Assembly (NCBI GenBank): GCA_947652325.1
Contig: CANTCQ010000001.1
Coordinates: forward strand, 1-64,000
Length of the DNA: 64,000 nt
Direction: 5' to 3'
Source of the DNA: an uncultured Mycoplasmatota bacterium
GTDB taxonomy: Bacteria; Bacillota_I; Bacilli_A; RF39; UBA660
Made by a program: the position numbers and the translations under genes. The number at the start of each line of letters is the position of its first letter. Within the stretch, counting starts at the first letter, position 1. Shown here piece after piece: positions 26,136-34,028 of this stretch. The notes below the pieces were generated by a model. That model made no database searches. It worked only from the letters and a program-made list of their open reading frames with translations, and had not been told where the DNA came from.

Positions 26136-26877
26136 TTACATCCAGTTCCTTCCATAATACATCATAATATTCCATAAATTTTTTATCTTTTCGATTATTA
26201 ATGGGATTTGTTGAATTTTCGAGTTCAATTTTATATACCTTTTTTACAGTAGAAGGTCTTTTAGATAAAACATATACTTTATTAGCCATCGCAACAGCTT
26301 CTGAAATATCGTGTGTTACCATAATCGCTGTTTGTTCCTCTTTTTTTATGATTTCATAAACATCATTACTTATTGCTAACCTACTTTGATAATCCAGTGC
26401 ATTAAAGGGTTCATCAAGGAGTAAAATATCTGGTTTTAAAGCAAGTGTACGAATAAGTGCAATTCTTTGTTTCATTCCCCCGGACAAACAAGTGGGGTAT
26501 TTATCTTTAAATTCATCTAAATTGTATTTTTTAAGTAATGATAGAACATATTCTTGGTTTTCTTTTGTATTTTTTTTACTTATTTTTAAACCTAGAATAC
26601 AATTTTCATAAATAGTTAGCCAAGGAAATAAGCAGTCACTTTGAAACATGTATCCGATTTTAGGATTTTCATTACCGAATAAAATATTTCCTGCGCTTTT
26701 ATTATCTAGTCCTGCTATAATATTCAAAAGTGTTGATTTCCCACATCCAGAAGAACCTACTAATGCTACAAAATCTCCTTTATTTATTTCCATATTGATA
26801 TTTTCAATAGCAAGTATTTCCCCTTCTTGGGCGTGATATTTTTTGGATAAATTTTTAATTTCTAAAATTTTAGTCAT
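26128..26877 (-). CDS. ABC importer ATP-binding protein (SsuB/TauB/ThiZ type)
   Basis: 249 residues. Walker A GSSGCGKSTL, Q-loop YMFQSDCLFPW, signature CLSGGMKQR (first Ser-Gly-Gly intact), Walker B DILLLDEPFNALD and switch His MVTHDISEAV are all present. It powers import through the permease encoded next. Starts ATG 26877, overlapping the binding-protein gene by 8 nt. Confidence 0.93.
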   Translation of the reverse strand: MTKILEIKNLSKKYHAQEGEILAIENINMEINKGDFVALVGSSGCGKSTLLNIIAGLDNKSAGNILFGNENPKIGYMFQSDCLFPWLTIYENCILGLKISKKNTKENQEYVLSLLKKYNLDEFKDKYPTCLSGGMKQRIALIRTLALKPDILLLDEPFNALDYQSRLAISNDVYEIIKKEEQTAIMVTHDISEAVAMANKVYVLSKRPSTVKKVYKIELENSTNPINNRKDKKFMEYYDVLWKELDVNV

Positions 26878-27865
26878 GATAAATATTTTTAATTAATTTA
26901 TCGTATGGAACATAATCTTTTAACAATTCAGCATCTATCATTATATTTTGTAAATTTTTATAACTTTCCTCAGTTATAAAGGGTGTAGAAAGCCAAGAGT
27001 CATATTTTTTATAGTTATCAACGATGATTGTTAAGTCTTTTAATGAAATATCTGGAAATTGAGGCAATATTACTTTGGCAATTTCTTCTGCACTATGGGA
27101 ATTTACATATTTTAGTCCTTCATTAATAGCATCTGTATATTTTTTTATAACTTCTTCATTGTTTTCCACATAACTTTTTCGAGCATAAAACGCTGTGTAA
27201 GGTACTTCTCCTGAGTAGGCTCCAATATTTCCAACAATATATCCATATCCTTCACTGACAAGTTTTGTAGCATTCGGTTCAAATAAATTTACAAAGTCTC
27301 CCATTCCTGAAATAAATGAGCCAGCTAAAGAAGCAAATTCTACATTAGTATTCATATTAATATCGTTTTCAGAAATTTCTTCATTTTTTAAAGCATTTTG
27401 AAAGTTTAGAACAGGCATCCCACCACGTCGACCTGCAAGTATTTCTTTTCCTTTTAAATCATTTAGAGTAAAATCATTGATTTCTTTTCTTGAAACAATA
27501 AATTGTCCATCTCTTTTTGTAAGACCTGCAAAGGTTATAATATAATCTTCTTCTCCTCCATTATAAACATAAATAGCACTTTCTGGTCCGGCAAAACCTA
27601 TTTCTACATCATTTGAAAGTACTGCTGCCGCTACTTTATCAGCCCCTGGAGTTAGTAAAAGTTCAATTTGTATTCCGTTGTTTTTAAAATATCCATTTTC
27701 AATAGCCACATAAAGTGGAGCGTAAAAAGCACTATGGGTAACTTCGGCAAGTTTAATTGGCACCAAGTCATTTTCTTTATTTTTTCTTGTCCATTTTGTA
27801 ATGGTTACTACTAAAATTAAGAGAATAATTAGTCCTAGAATAACCCCCAAAATTTTTCTTTTCAA
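26870..27865 (-). CDS. ABC importer substrate-binding protein (NMT1/SsuA-like)
   Basis: 331 residues from TTG 27865, which follows AAGGAGGA by 7 nt; the track's longer start runs into the promoter. An N-terminal membrane helix anchors it (no lipobox Cys seen). The NMT1-like fold is shown by KLAEVTHSAFYAPLYVAIEN, LLLTPGADKVAAAVLSNDVE, IGFAGPESAIYV and GMPVLNFQNAL. No TPP or other riboswitch lies upstream, so there is no support for thiamine-precursor transport specifically; sulfonate, nitrate or pyrimidine remain possible. Confidence 0.87.
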   Translation of the reverse strand: MKRKILGVILGLIILLILVVTITKWTRKNKENDLVPIKLAEVTHSAFYAPLYVAIENGYFKNNGIQIELLLTPGADKVAAAVLSNDVEIGFAGPESAIYVYNGGEEDYIITFAGLTKRDGQFIVSRKEINDFTLNDLKGKEILAGRRGGMPVLNFQNALKNEEISENDINMNTNVEFASLAGSFISGMGDFVNLFEPNATKLVSEGYGYIVGNIGAYSGEVPYTAFYARKSYVENNEEVIKKYTDAINEGLKYVNSHSAEEIAKVILPQFPDISLKDLTIIVDNYKKYDSWLSTPFITEESYKNLQNIMIDAELLKDYVPYDKLIKNIYHD

Positions 27866-27893
27866 TTCAAATTCCTCCTTTTTGATACAATGT

Positions 27894-27922
27894 ATTATAT
27901 TCGTACCATTTAAAAGTGTTAA
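27894..27922 (-). promoter_or_regulatory. promoter of the ABC importer operon
   Basis: Minus strand: TTAACA, 17-bp spacer, TATAAT. Its -35 region overlaps the upstream part of the divergent promoter of the radical SAM gene. Confidence 0.65.
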
Positions 27923-27935
27923 AATAAAAAATACA

Positions 27936-27944
27936 TGGTATAAT
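27936..27944 (+). promoter_or_regulatory. extended -10 promoter of the radical SAM gene
   Basis: TGGTATAAT, TATAAT at 27939-27944, divergent from the ABC importer promoter with about 16 bp between it and the shared TGTTAA/TTAACA. Confidence 0.6.
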
Positions 27945-27966
27945 AAATCCAAGCAAGGGTGGTTTT

Positions 27967-28854
27967 ATGGAATATGTAAAAACACGCACTATCATGACTA
28001 AAAGCGATAAAGGTTCTCATTGGTTTGGAATAGATTACCATATGAATCTTTATAAAGGATGTTCCTATGGATGTATTTATTGTGATAGTAGAAGTGATGC
28101 TTATCATATTGAAAATTTTGATGTGGTGCGAAGTAAAGAAAATGCTTTAAAAATATTAGAAGAAGAACTATCTAGTAAACAATATAAAGGTGTTGTTAGT
28201 TTTGGTACACTTTCTGATCCTTATAATAAAGAGGAAGAGATGTATGAAATTACTAGAGGTGCTTTAGAACTAATTAAAAAGTATGAATTTGGTGTATCGA
28301 TAGATACCAAAAGCGACCTGATTTTACGTGATGTGGATTTATTAAAAGAAATCCAAGAGAAAAACAATGTCATTATAAAAATTAGTGTTACAACGTATGA
28401 GGATGAATTATCTCGTGTTTTAGAACCTCATGTTATTTCTTCCACAAGAAGATTTGAAGTCCTAAATATCTTAAGAAAAAATGGAATTTATGCTGGTATT
28501 TTAATGACTCCTGTTCTTCCATTTATTACAGATAGTGAAGATAATATCAAGACAATTGTTTCTAAAGCTTGCGAAAATAAGGCAAAATTTGTTTATACAA
28601 AAATGGGTATGACTTTAAGAAGGAGAGCACGTGAATATTATTATGAACAAATAGATAAATTATATCCAGGACTATCCTTCGATTACAAATCTGTATACGA
28701 AAAAAATGTAGTAGTAAATCCTTTAAAATACAAAGATTTATTGGAAATTTTTGTAAATGAATGTAATAAATATCATGTACTTTGCGATATGAGTGAAATT
28801 ATTCAGGATTATAAAAGAAAAATACCGACCAGAGAACAAATTAGTTTATTCTAG
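27967..28854 (+). CDS. SPL-family radical SAM protein
   Basis: 295 residues. The iron-sulfur cluster motif C-x3-C-x2-C is in YKGCSYGCIYCDSRSD (residues about 32-40). Further family segments are VSFGTLSDPYNKEEE and TRGALELIKKYEFGVSIDTKS, as in the spore photoproduct lyase-like/Rv2578c group. The C-terminal tail RKIPTREQISLF is also typical. Members are poorly characterised; a DNA-repair or modification role is inferred by relation only. GGGTGG precedes ATG. Confidence 0.88.
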   Translation: MEYVKTRTIMTKSDKGSHWFGIDYHMNLYKGCSYGCIYCDSRSDAYHIENFDVVRSKENALKILEEELSSKQYKGVVSFGTLSDPYNKEEEMYEITRGALELIKKYEFGVSIDTKSDLILRDVDLLKEIQEKNNVIIKISVTTYEDELSRVLEPHVISSTRRFEVLNILRKNGIYAGILMTPVLPFITDSEDNIKTIVSKACENKAKFVYTKMGMTLRRRAREYYYEQIDKLYPGLSFDYKSVYEKNVVVNPLKYKDLLEIFVNECNKYHVLCDMSEIIQDYKRKIPTREQISLF

Positions 28855-28931
28855 TTTGTTTTTTATTTGCCAATTTCTAGCATAGTAAAATACTTATAAA
28901 GTTTCCATACTAATTACTGGAGGTGGAAAAT

Positions 28932-29120
28932 ATGACAGAAAAAGAACTGTTATATGTAGAAGATGCAATTAATCATGAAATATATATGATTACAACATGC
29001 AAAGAAGTAGAAGATTGTTTAACAGATGAAAATTTAGTGAAATTAGTAAAAAAGATAGGTCGCAAACACGAAGGCATTCTTTCCATGTTTATGGATTTGT
29101 TAAGTGAGGAGGGAAAATAA
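28932..29120 (+). CDS. small CotF-type spore coat-like protein
   Basis: 62 residues from ATG 28932 with GGAGGTGG upstream (the GTG in the track is within the site). All-helical, acidic: TEKELLYVEDAINHEIYMIT and KIGRKHEGILSMFMDLL. It overlaps the next, clearer CotF-like gene by one base (TAATG), and the pair resembles the two-gene coat F arrangement with ferritin-like helices. Confidence 0.6.
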   Translation: MTEKELLYVEDAINHEIYMITTCKEVEDCLTDENLVKLVKKIGRKHEGILSMFMDLLSEEGK

Positions 29121-29395
29121 TGGATGATAAATATTTAATGGAAAATGTTATGTTTGGTAGTAAAGTAATAAATGATTTATATATGCATGGAATTATAGAA
29201 GCAGCAAATGAAAGAGTGTTTGTTACTTTTTGTAAAGCTATGCAAGATACTTCAAAAATACATTATGAAATATTTAAAGCAATGGAAACAGCAGGATTTT
29301 ATACCATACAAAATGTAGAACAAAACAAAATCAATCAAGTGAAGGAAAAACTAGAATGTACTTGTAGTGAATGCGAATGTGAAGAGAAGGAATAA
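29120..29395 (+). CDS. spore coat protein CotF-like
   Basis: 91 residues. The segment DDKYLMENVMFGSKVINDLY and HGIIEAANERVF, ending in AGFYTIQ, matches the Coat F domain (usual ending AGWY). A Cys-rich acidic tail CTCSECECEEKE could bind metal or cross-link. Presence of such a protein suggests that the lineage sporulates or derives from spore formers, but CotF relatives occur in non-sporulating species too. Confidence 0.75.
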   Translation: MDDKYLMENVMFGSKVINDLYMHGIIEAANERVFVTFCKAMQDTSKIHYEIFKAMETAGFYTIQNVEQNKINQVKEKLECTCSECECEEKE

Positions 29396-29413
29396 AAAAT
29401 CTTTCTCTTTTTT
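29382..29413 (+). terminator. terminator after the cotF pair
   Basis: AAGAGAAGGA / TCTTTCTCTT stem with one mismatch, then a T run. It includes the stop codon of the preceding gene. Confidence 0.65.
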
Positions 29414-29420
29414 GATAATT

Positions 29421-29429
29421 TGTTATAAT
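29421..29429 (+). promoter_or_regulatory. extended -10 promoter
   Basis: TGTTATAAT, TATAAT at 29424-29429, followed within 10 nt by AGGTGAT and the ATG at 29449. Confidence 0.6.
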
Positions 29430-29448
29430 ACATTCTAGGTGATTTTTT

Positions 29449-30168
29449 ATGTTTACTAAATTACAACAATTAAAAATAAATTTACAAATGTTTATGGATA
29501 ATTTTGATGAATATAAAGAACCATTTTTTACTTCATTAGAAATAAGTGAAAATGAAAGTTTTTATGATATTTCTCAAAATGATTATTCTCTTTTGCTTTT
29601 ATTTTCTTCTTTGTTTTATAAAGATGCCATCTCTTGTTTTTTCTTAGAACTATTAAATTTTTACCAAAAACTTGAAAGTAAAAATCTTTTTACTACAATT
29701 CCATATTTAAGCTATAGCCAAGCAATAACTACTTATGGATTAAAACGTTTGGCAAAACACCATTTGATTGAAATCTTGTTTTGTTACCAAGATAATTCTT
29801 ATAACTTAGAAAGCTTTGAAAGTTTGTTTGGAGTTTATCATGAAAAAAAAGTTGCCATGTACACTGTTTCTTTTTATAAATTAAGAAATATTATGGAAAA
29901 AGATTTACCTTTAATTGCATCACTTGCCAAAGGGTTACAAGTTGATTTTTCGCAATTTGAAACATATAGTATAAATGAAGTTTTATTTTTTCGTTTGAAA
30001 AAAGAAGCCATACTAAAAAATATTTTTTCATCTTTCTTTTTTGAAAAGTTGAGTGTTAGAAAAGAGCCACTTTTTTCTATCCTAGATAGTATTAAAGATG
30101 AGATATTTCATAATGTTTTAGATAAAAATTTTATGGTAAAAAGGCGGAATTTTAAAAAGAATAACTAG
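29449..30168 (+). CDS. hypothetical protein, soluble and helical
   Basis: 239 residues, rich in Phe, Leu and Tyr (SLLLLFSSLFYKDAISCFFL). There is no clear signal peptide and no recognised motif. The helical character and the segment TYGLKRLAKHHLIEILFCYQ are all I can describe. It has its own promoter and is followed by a thioredoxin-like gene. Confidence 0.6.
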   Translation: MFTKLQQLKINLQMFMDNFDEYKEPFFTSLEISENESFYDISQNDYSLLLLFSSLFYKDAISCFFLELLNFYQKLESKNLFTTIPYLSYSQAITTYGLKRLAKHHLIEILFCYQDNSYNLESFESLFGVYHEKKVAMYTVSFYKLRNIMEKDLPLIASLAKGLQVDFSQFETYSINEVLFFRLKKEAILKNIFSSFFFEKLSVRKEPLFSILDSIKDEIFHNVLDKNFMVKRRNFKKNN

Positions 30169-30212
30169 AAAAAAAAAAGAAGTCTAGATATAATGAATTT
30201 GAGGTGAAAGAA

Positions 30213-30983
30213 ATGAATAAAATAAAAAATACTTTATTTGTTTTTCTTTTTCTTATGATTTTACCCGTTGGAGTTTTTGCAAGTTCTTATTCTACTTTAA
30301 ATTTAGAAGAAACTTTTTTACGAGAAAAACTAGAATATGATGTAACCAATTATCAGGAATCAGATGAGCAAATAACTATTTATATGTTTCGAGGACAAGG
30401 TTGTAGTTATTGTAGACAATTTTTAACTTTTTTAAATAGCATTCTTCCTGAATACGGAAAATACTTTAAGTTGGTTTCTTTTGAAGTTTGGCAAAATAAA
30501 AATAATGCGGCATTAATGAATGATGTTGCAGACAGTTTAAAACAAAATATAAGTGGTGTTCCTTTTATTGTAATTGGAGATAAAACTTTTCAAGGATATC
30601 ATGCTCATTATGATGAAAGCATAAAAGAAGCTATTAAAAAGAGTTATGAAAATAAAAATGATTATCCAGATATAATAGCATCTATTATAGAGAAAGAAAG
30701 CAAAAAGGGAAATGATACAGCTATCACCTTAATTGTATTATTTTTAATAGTTTCTGTTATAGGATTTTTAATTTATATGGGAAAAGAACCACGTGAAAAT
30801 GAAACAAATGTAAATAATAAAAAGAAAGAAGAAAGCATTTCTATAACGGATGGAAAAGCAAAAAAGAAGACAAACATAGAAAAAAAGTCAAATGATACTT
30901 TGAAGAAAAATACAAATCAAATGACCAAAAATTCAGTCAGGAAAGCTAATATCTCCTCTACAAAAACAAAAAATAAAAAATAA
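30213..30983 (+). CDS. exported thioredoxin-like membrane protein
   Basis: 256 residues from ATG 30213 (AGGTGA upstream). A signal-like helix (FLFLMILPVGVFAS) precedes a thioredoxin-fold domain with the active-site motif GCSYC and the cis-Pro segment ISGVPFIVIGDKTFQGY. A second hydrophobic helix (ITLIVLFLIVSVIGFLIYM) anchors it, followed by a Lys-rich cytoplasmic tail. It probably handles disulfides of exported proteins, several of which in this window are Cys-rich. Confidence 0.82.
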   Translation: MNKIKNTLFVFLFLMILPVGVFASSYSTLNLEETFLREKLEYDVTNYQESDEQITIYMFRGQGCSYCRQFLTFLNSILPEYGKYFKLVSFEVWQNKNNAALMNDVADSLKQNISGVPFIVIGDKTFQGYHAHYDESIKEAIKKSYENKNDYPDIIASIIEKESKKGNDTAITLIVLFLIVSVIGFLIYMGKEPRENETNVNNKKKEESISITDGKAKKKTNIEKKSNDTLKKNTNQMTKNSVRKANISSTKTKNKK

Positions 30984-31007
30984 AGCATTTGTTATGCTTT
31001 ATTTTTT
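30977..31007. terminator. bidirectional terminator between convergent genes
   Basis: AAAATAAAGCAT / ATGCTTTATTTT with loop TTGTT, shared by the thioredoxin-like gene and the DUF308 gene. It overlaps the stop codon of both. Confidence 0.85.
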
Positions 31008-31534
31008 ATTTTAAAACTTTTAATAAAATCAAAGATACTTGCAGTAATCAAGAGTAAACCAACAATTTGAAAAATAATGTTTTCAGCTAATATGGTATAT
31101 AGACCAATTCCAATGAATAAAATACCCTCTATTAAATTTAGCTTTTCATGAGAATGTAAGGCAATTGCCCCTTTCTTAACTCCATTTACTAACAAAGTAA
31201 ATCCAAGAACAAATCGCAAAAAAGTTTCAATCGCACCTGAAAGTATTATAACAATAACTCCGATAAATATAATACAAACACCTGTTATTAACTTTGTATT
31301 ATCTTCTATGTTTAATTCTTGTTTTAAACGATAATAAGAAATAAGATGATAAATTCCAAAAACGATAGCTATAGCTCCAATCGTGTAACAAACGACAATT
31401 ACAGCTTTACTTGAATCGGTAAATAAAATGATTCCAATTAAAAGCATAAGAATTGGAACTAAAAATTCTGTTTTTTGTTTTTCTTTTTGTTTCTTTTTTT
31501 TGGGTTTTATTAAAGTTGTTTTTTGTGTTTTCAT
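30992..31534 (-). CDS. DUF308 (HdeD-like) membrane protein
   Basis: 180 residues with a strongly basic N-terminus (KPKKKKQKEKQK) and five to six transmembrane helices with repeated short Gly-containing helices (LIGIILFTDSSKAVIVVCYT, GVCIIFIGVIVIILSG), as in DUF308/HdeD proteins. The role in Gram-positives is unknown. Convergent with the preceding gene. Confidence 0.75.
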   Translation of the reverse strand: MKTQKTTLIKPKKKKQKEKQKTEFLVPILMLLIGIILFTDSSKAVIVVCYTIGAIAIVFGIYHLISYYRLKQELNIEDNTKLITGVCIIFIGVIVIILSGAIETFLRFVLGFTLLVNGVKKGAIALHSHEKLNLIEGILFIGIGLYTILAENIIFQIVGLLLITASIFDFIKSFKIKNKA

Positions 31535-31642
31535 TTATTACTTCCTCTCTTTTCATCATACTTAAAAAAATATAAATTATCAAGTGGAAAAAATAAAACC
31601 TCTATGTTATAATCTATATTAAGAATAAAGGGGAATAAAAAA

Positions 31643-33412
31643 ATGTTAAAGGCAGAACAAATTTTAAAAATACTTAAAAAATATGGATTTTATTCTTTAA
31701 ATCGTGCACCTTATTTATATCAAAATGGAAATGAACTAGGTGTTTATTTTCTGTTGCCTACTAAACATTATGGGACTTTAGAGCGAATACTTTACTTTCA
31801 AGAGGCAAGTATTGTGGAGGAAGAGATTTATAAATATTGGTGGTATACAACCAATAAAGACAAACTTCCTGTATCACTTGAACTAGATAATTTCGAAACC
31901 ATAAATCCTAAAATTATTTACAAATATAAAGATACTATATTAACACGTGAATTAATGCAACATTTTTATGAAAATAAAGATTTTCTAATAACACCGAATG
32001 AAGTAATAAAAAAGAATCAGCTTTTAAGAACAGCACAACTTATGATACAAATAGTAAAGGAAAAATTTAAATTACAAACAGAAACTTATTTTAAAGTATT
32101 AGAAAAAGCAGAAGAATTACGTAATGTAACAAATGAATATCATAAGAGATTAAATGTACTAAAAAATGAAAAAGTGCAAATTTTAGAAAATTGTGAGGTA
32201 TTAATGGCCGACCAAGATGAAAGTGAAGCCTTAGTAGACACATTACAACAAGAGTTAAATGGATTAGATACAACTCCAAAAATACGTGAATTTATAAATA
32301 CTCTATTTGCTTATTTATTACAATTAGAAATAAGCGATGCACATCTTCAAAATATGTATTTATTAAATCGTTATCCCTATGAAATTGCAGATATAAAAAA
32401 GAAAATTGTAGTACTTGATGAAGCATTGAAAAATAAAAAGAAATTATTTAAAATAAAAGCAGATGTCTTATTAAATTTAGAAAAAATTGATACCAGCAGT
32501 GAATGCAATAAAATGATAAGTATAGAATCTTATATGGAAAAAGAAAAATCTCAAATTATTCAAAAATATCAAAATCGACATACAATTGATGAAAATGTGT
32601 TAGGGGATTATTTAATTAATTTTGAAAACCTTACAATTGAAATTCCGCCTATGATACAAAATACAATGATAGAAGAATTTGCAAGAGAGGATTTTTATAA
32701 AGATATAAGAGATTCTTATGCGAAGCTAAGTAATAAAGAAAAAAGTGCTTGTTTTGTTGCTTCCTCTTATTTAAAAGATTGTCTTAATATTTTAATTCTT
32801 AAAAATGCGCAATATGATGTCAATTTAAATGACGTGATTAGCAAATTAATTTTAAGTAATCAAATTGATTTATTTAATGATGCATTTGTTACACTTGACC
32901 ACTATTTTAATACGAAGATTAGAGTAAAATATTTTTCCATTTTAAATACCAATTCTTTTGAATTGTTTTTAGAGTCATTAATAGAGGTTATTCGAATTTT
33001 AGAAAAAATAAATATAGGATTAGATAAAAGTTTTTCCGGTTATTATAATAGCAAGGAAAAAGGAATTATTCCTCTACATCTTAAAAATATTTATAATACA
33101 AATAAGTTTGCTTATGTAGCTAATTTACTTCCTAAAGTTCCTCTTTATTATTCACCCACAAGTATTGTAAAGGTTGTAGATGTTTTGGAAAATACAGAAT
33201 TAGTAGAAAGAAAAAATGAAACGATATTTTTATTAAAAAATAAGATAAATATCAAAACGCAGCCAGAAAAAGTTATGGTTGTAAAATATGAAATAGAAAA
33301 TGTAATTAAGAGAAAAGATTATAATTTGGTTTCGAAAATTCAAGAAAAAAATAGATGCATTTATTATGAAGATGTGATATATAATAAAGAAATCGGAGGT
33401 TCTTATGAGTAG
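31643..33412 (+). CDS. large cytoplasmic protein with central coiled coil, unknown function
   Basis: 589 residues without signal or membrane segments. Residues about 120-210 and 265-330 are charged and helical (KVLEKAEELRNVTNEYHKRL, ENCEVLMADQDESEALVD) and look like coiled coils. No catalytic motif found. It overlaps the next gene, a HAAS/DUF1700-like membrane protein, by 8 nt, so the two are translationally coupled and probably act together. GGGG precedes ATG 31643, and TGTTATAAT lies at about 31604. Confidence 0.65.
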   Translation: MLKAEQILKILKKYGFYSLNRAPYLYQNGNELGVYFLLPTKHYGTLERILYFQEASIVEEEIYKYWWYTTNKDKLPVSLELDNFETINPKIIYKYKDTILTRELMQHFYENKDFLITPNEVIKKNQLLRTAQLMIQIVKEKFKLQTETYFKVLEKAEELRNVTNEYHKRLNVLKNEKVQILENCEVLMADQDESEALVDTLQQELNGLDTTPKIREFINTLFAYLLQLEISDAHLQNMYLLNRYPYEIADIKKKIVVLDEALKNKKKLFKIKADVLLNLEKIDTSSECNKMISIESYMEKEKSQIIQKYQNRHTIDENVLGDYLINFENLTIEIPPMIQNTMIEEFAREDFYKDIRDSYAKLSNKEKSACFVASSYLKDCLNILILKNAQYDVNLNDVISKLILSNQIDLFNDAFVTLDHYFNTKIRVKYFSILNTNSFELFLESLIEVIRILEKINIGLDKSFSGYYNSKEKGIIPLHLKNIYNTNKFAYVANLLPKVPLYYSPTSIVKVVDVLENTELVERKNETIFLLKNKINIKTQPEKVMVVKYEIENVIKRKDYNLVSKIQEKNRCIYYEDVIYNKEIGGSYE

Positions 33413-33929
33413 AAAGGAATTTTTAAGACTTTTACGTAAGCATTTATCATTTTTAACAAAAGAAGAATTAGAAAAGGAAGTTCTTTATTATATTAATAAA
33501 ATTGACAGTACAAAACTTGCAGACACGGAAGTGATAGCAAGTTTTGGAACAATGGAAGATATTTTAGAGGAAGTATGCAAAAGACATGGACTAAATTCTA
33601 AAGAAATACAAAAAAAAGACCAAAATTGGTTGCAATCGTTTTATGAAAATTTAATTTCTTTAAGTACCCTCTTAAAAAATAGTGATTCAAAAAAAAGAAC
33701 AAGATTGATGCTTGACATAGTAATGCTTCTATTTATTACATGTATTTTAAAAATTCCTTTTCTTTTTATACGGGATATGGGAGATAAAGTAATAGAAGTT
33801 TTTTTAAGTAGTAATATTACTATTTTAGCAATATGGGGATTAGGGCTTGAAATTGTTTATGTAATTGTTGCTTTGGCATATTTTATACGTACTTTTGATA
33901 AATGGTTTAATACTTTAAAAATAAAGTAG
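33405..33929 (+). CDS. HAAS/DUF1700-like membrane protein
   Basis: 174 residues. The N-terminal 60 residues (RKEFLRLLRKHLSFLTKEEL, EVLYYINKI, VIASFGTMEDI) are the HAAS-type helical domain that often partners PadR or sigma/anti-sigma-like regulators. Two transmembrane helices follow. No PadR regulator is adjacent; instead it is coupled to the coiled-coil protein upstream. Confidence 0.7.
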   Translation: MSRKEFLRLLRKHLSFLTKEELEKEVLYYINKIDSTKLADTEVIASFGTMEDILEEVCKRHGLNSKEIQKKDQNWLQSFYENLISLSTLLKNSDSKKRTRLMLDIVMLLFITCILKIPFLFIRDMGDKVIEVFLSSNITILAIWGLGLEIVYVIVALAYFIRTFDKWFNTLKIK

Positions 33930-33970
33930 CATATTTTTTTGCTTTAAGTTTGTTCTATGCTATGAAGTTG

Positions 33971-33999
33971 TTGCAAACTTTTTTTTTTTGGTGTATAAT
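33971..33999 (+). promoter_or_regulatory. promoter of typA
   Basis: TTGCAA at 33971-33976, 17-bp spacer, TATAAT at 33994-33999. Confidence 0.75.
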
Positions 34000-34028
34000 T
34001 TCAAACGTGTTTAAAGAAGGCGAGAATT

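Noticed and set aside
27866-27960. TPP or other riboswitch before the NMT1-like importer
   Set aside because: The promoter lies about 30 nt from the start, leaving no room for a riboswitch; no THI-box sequence is seen.
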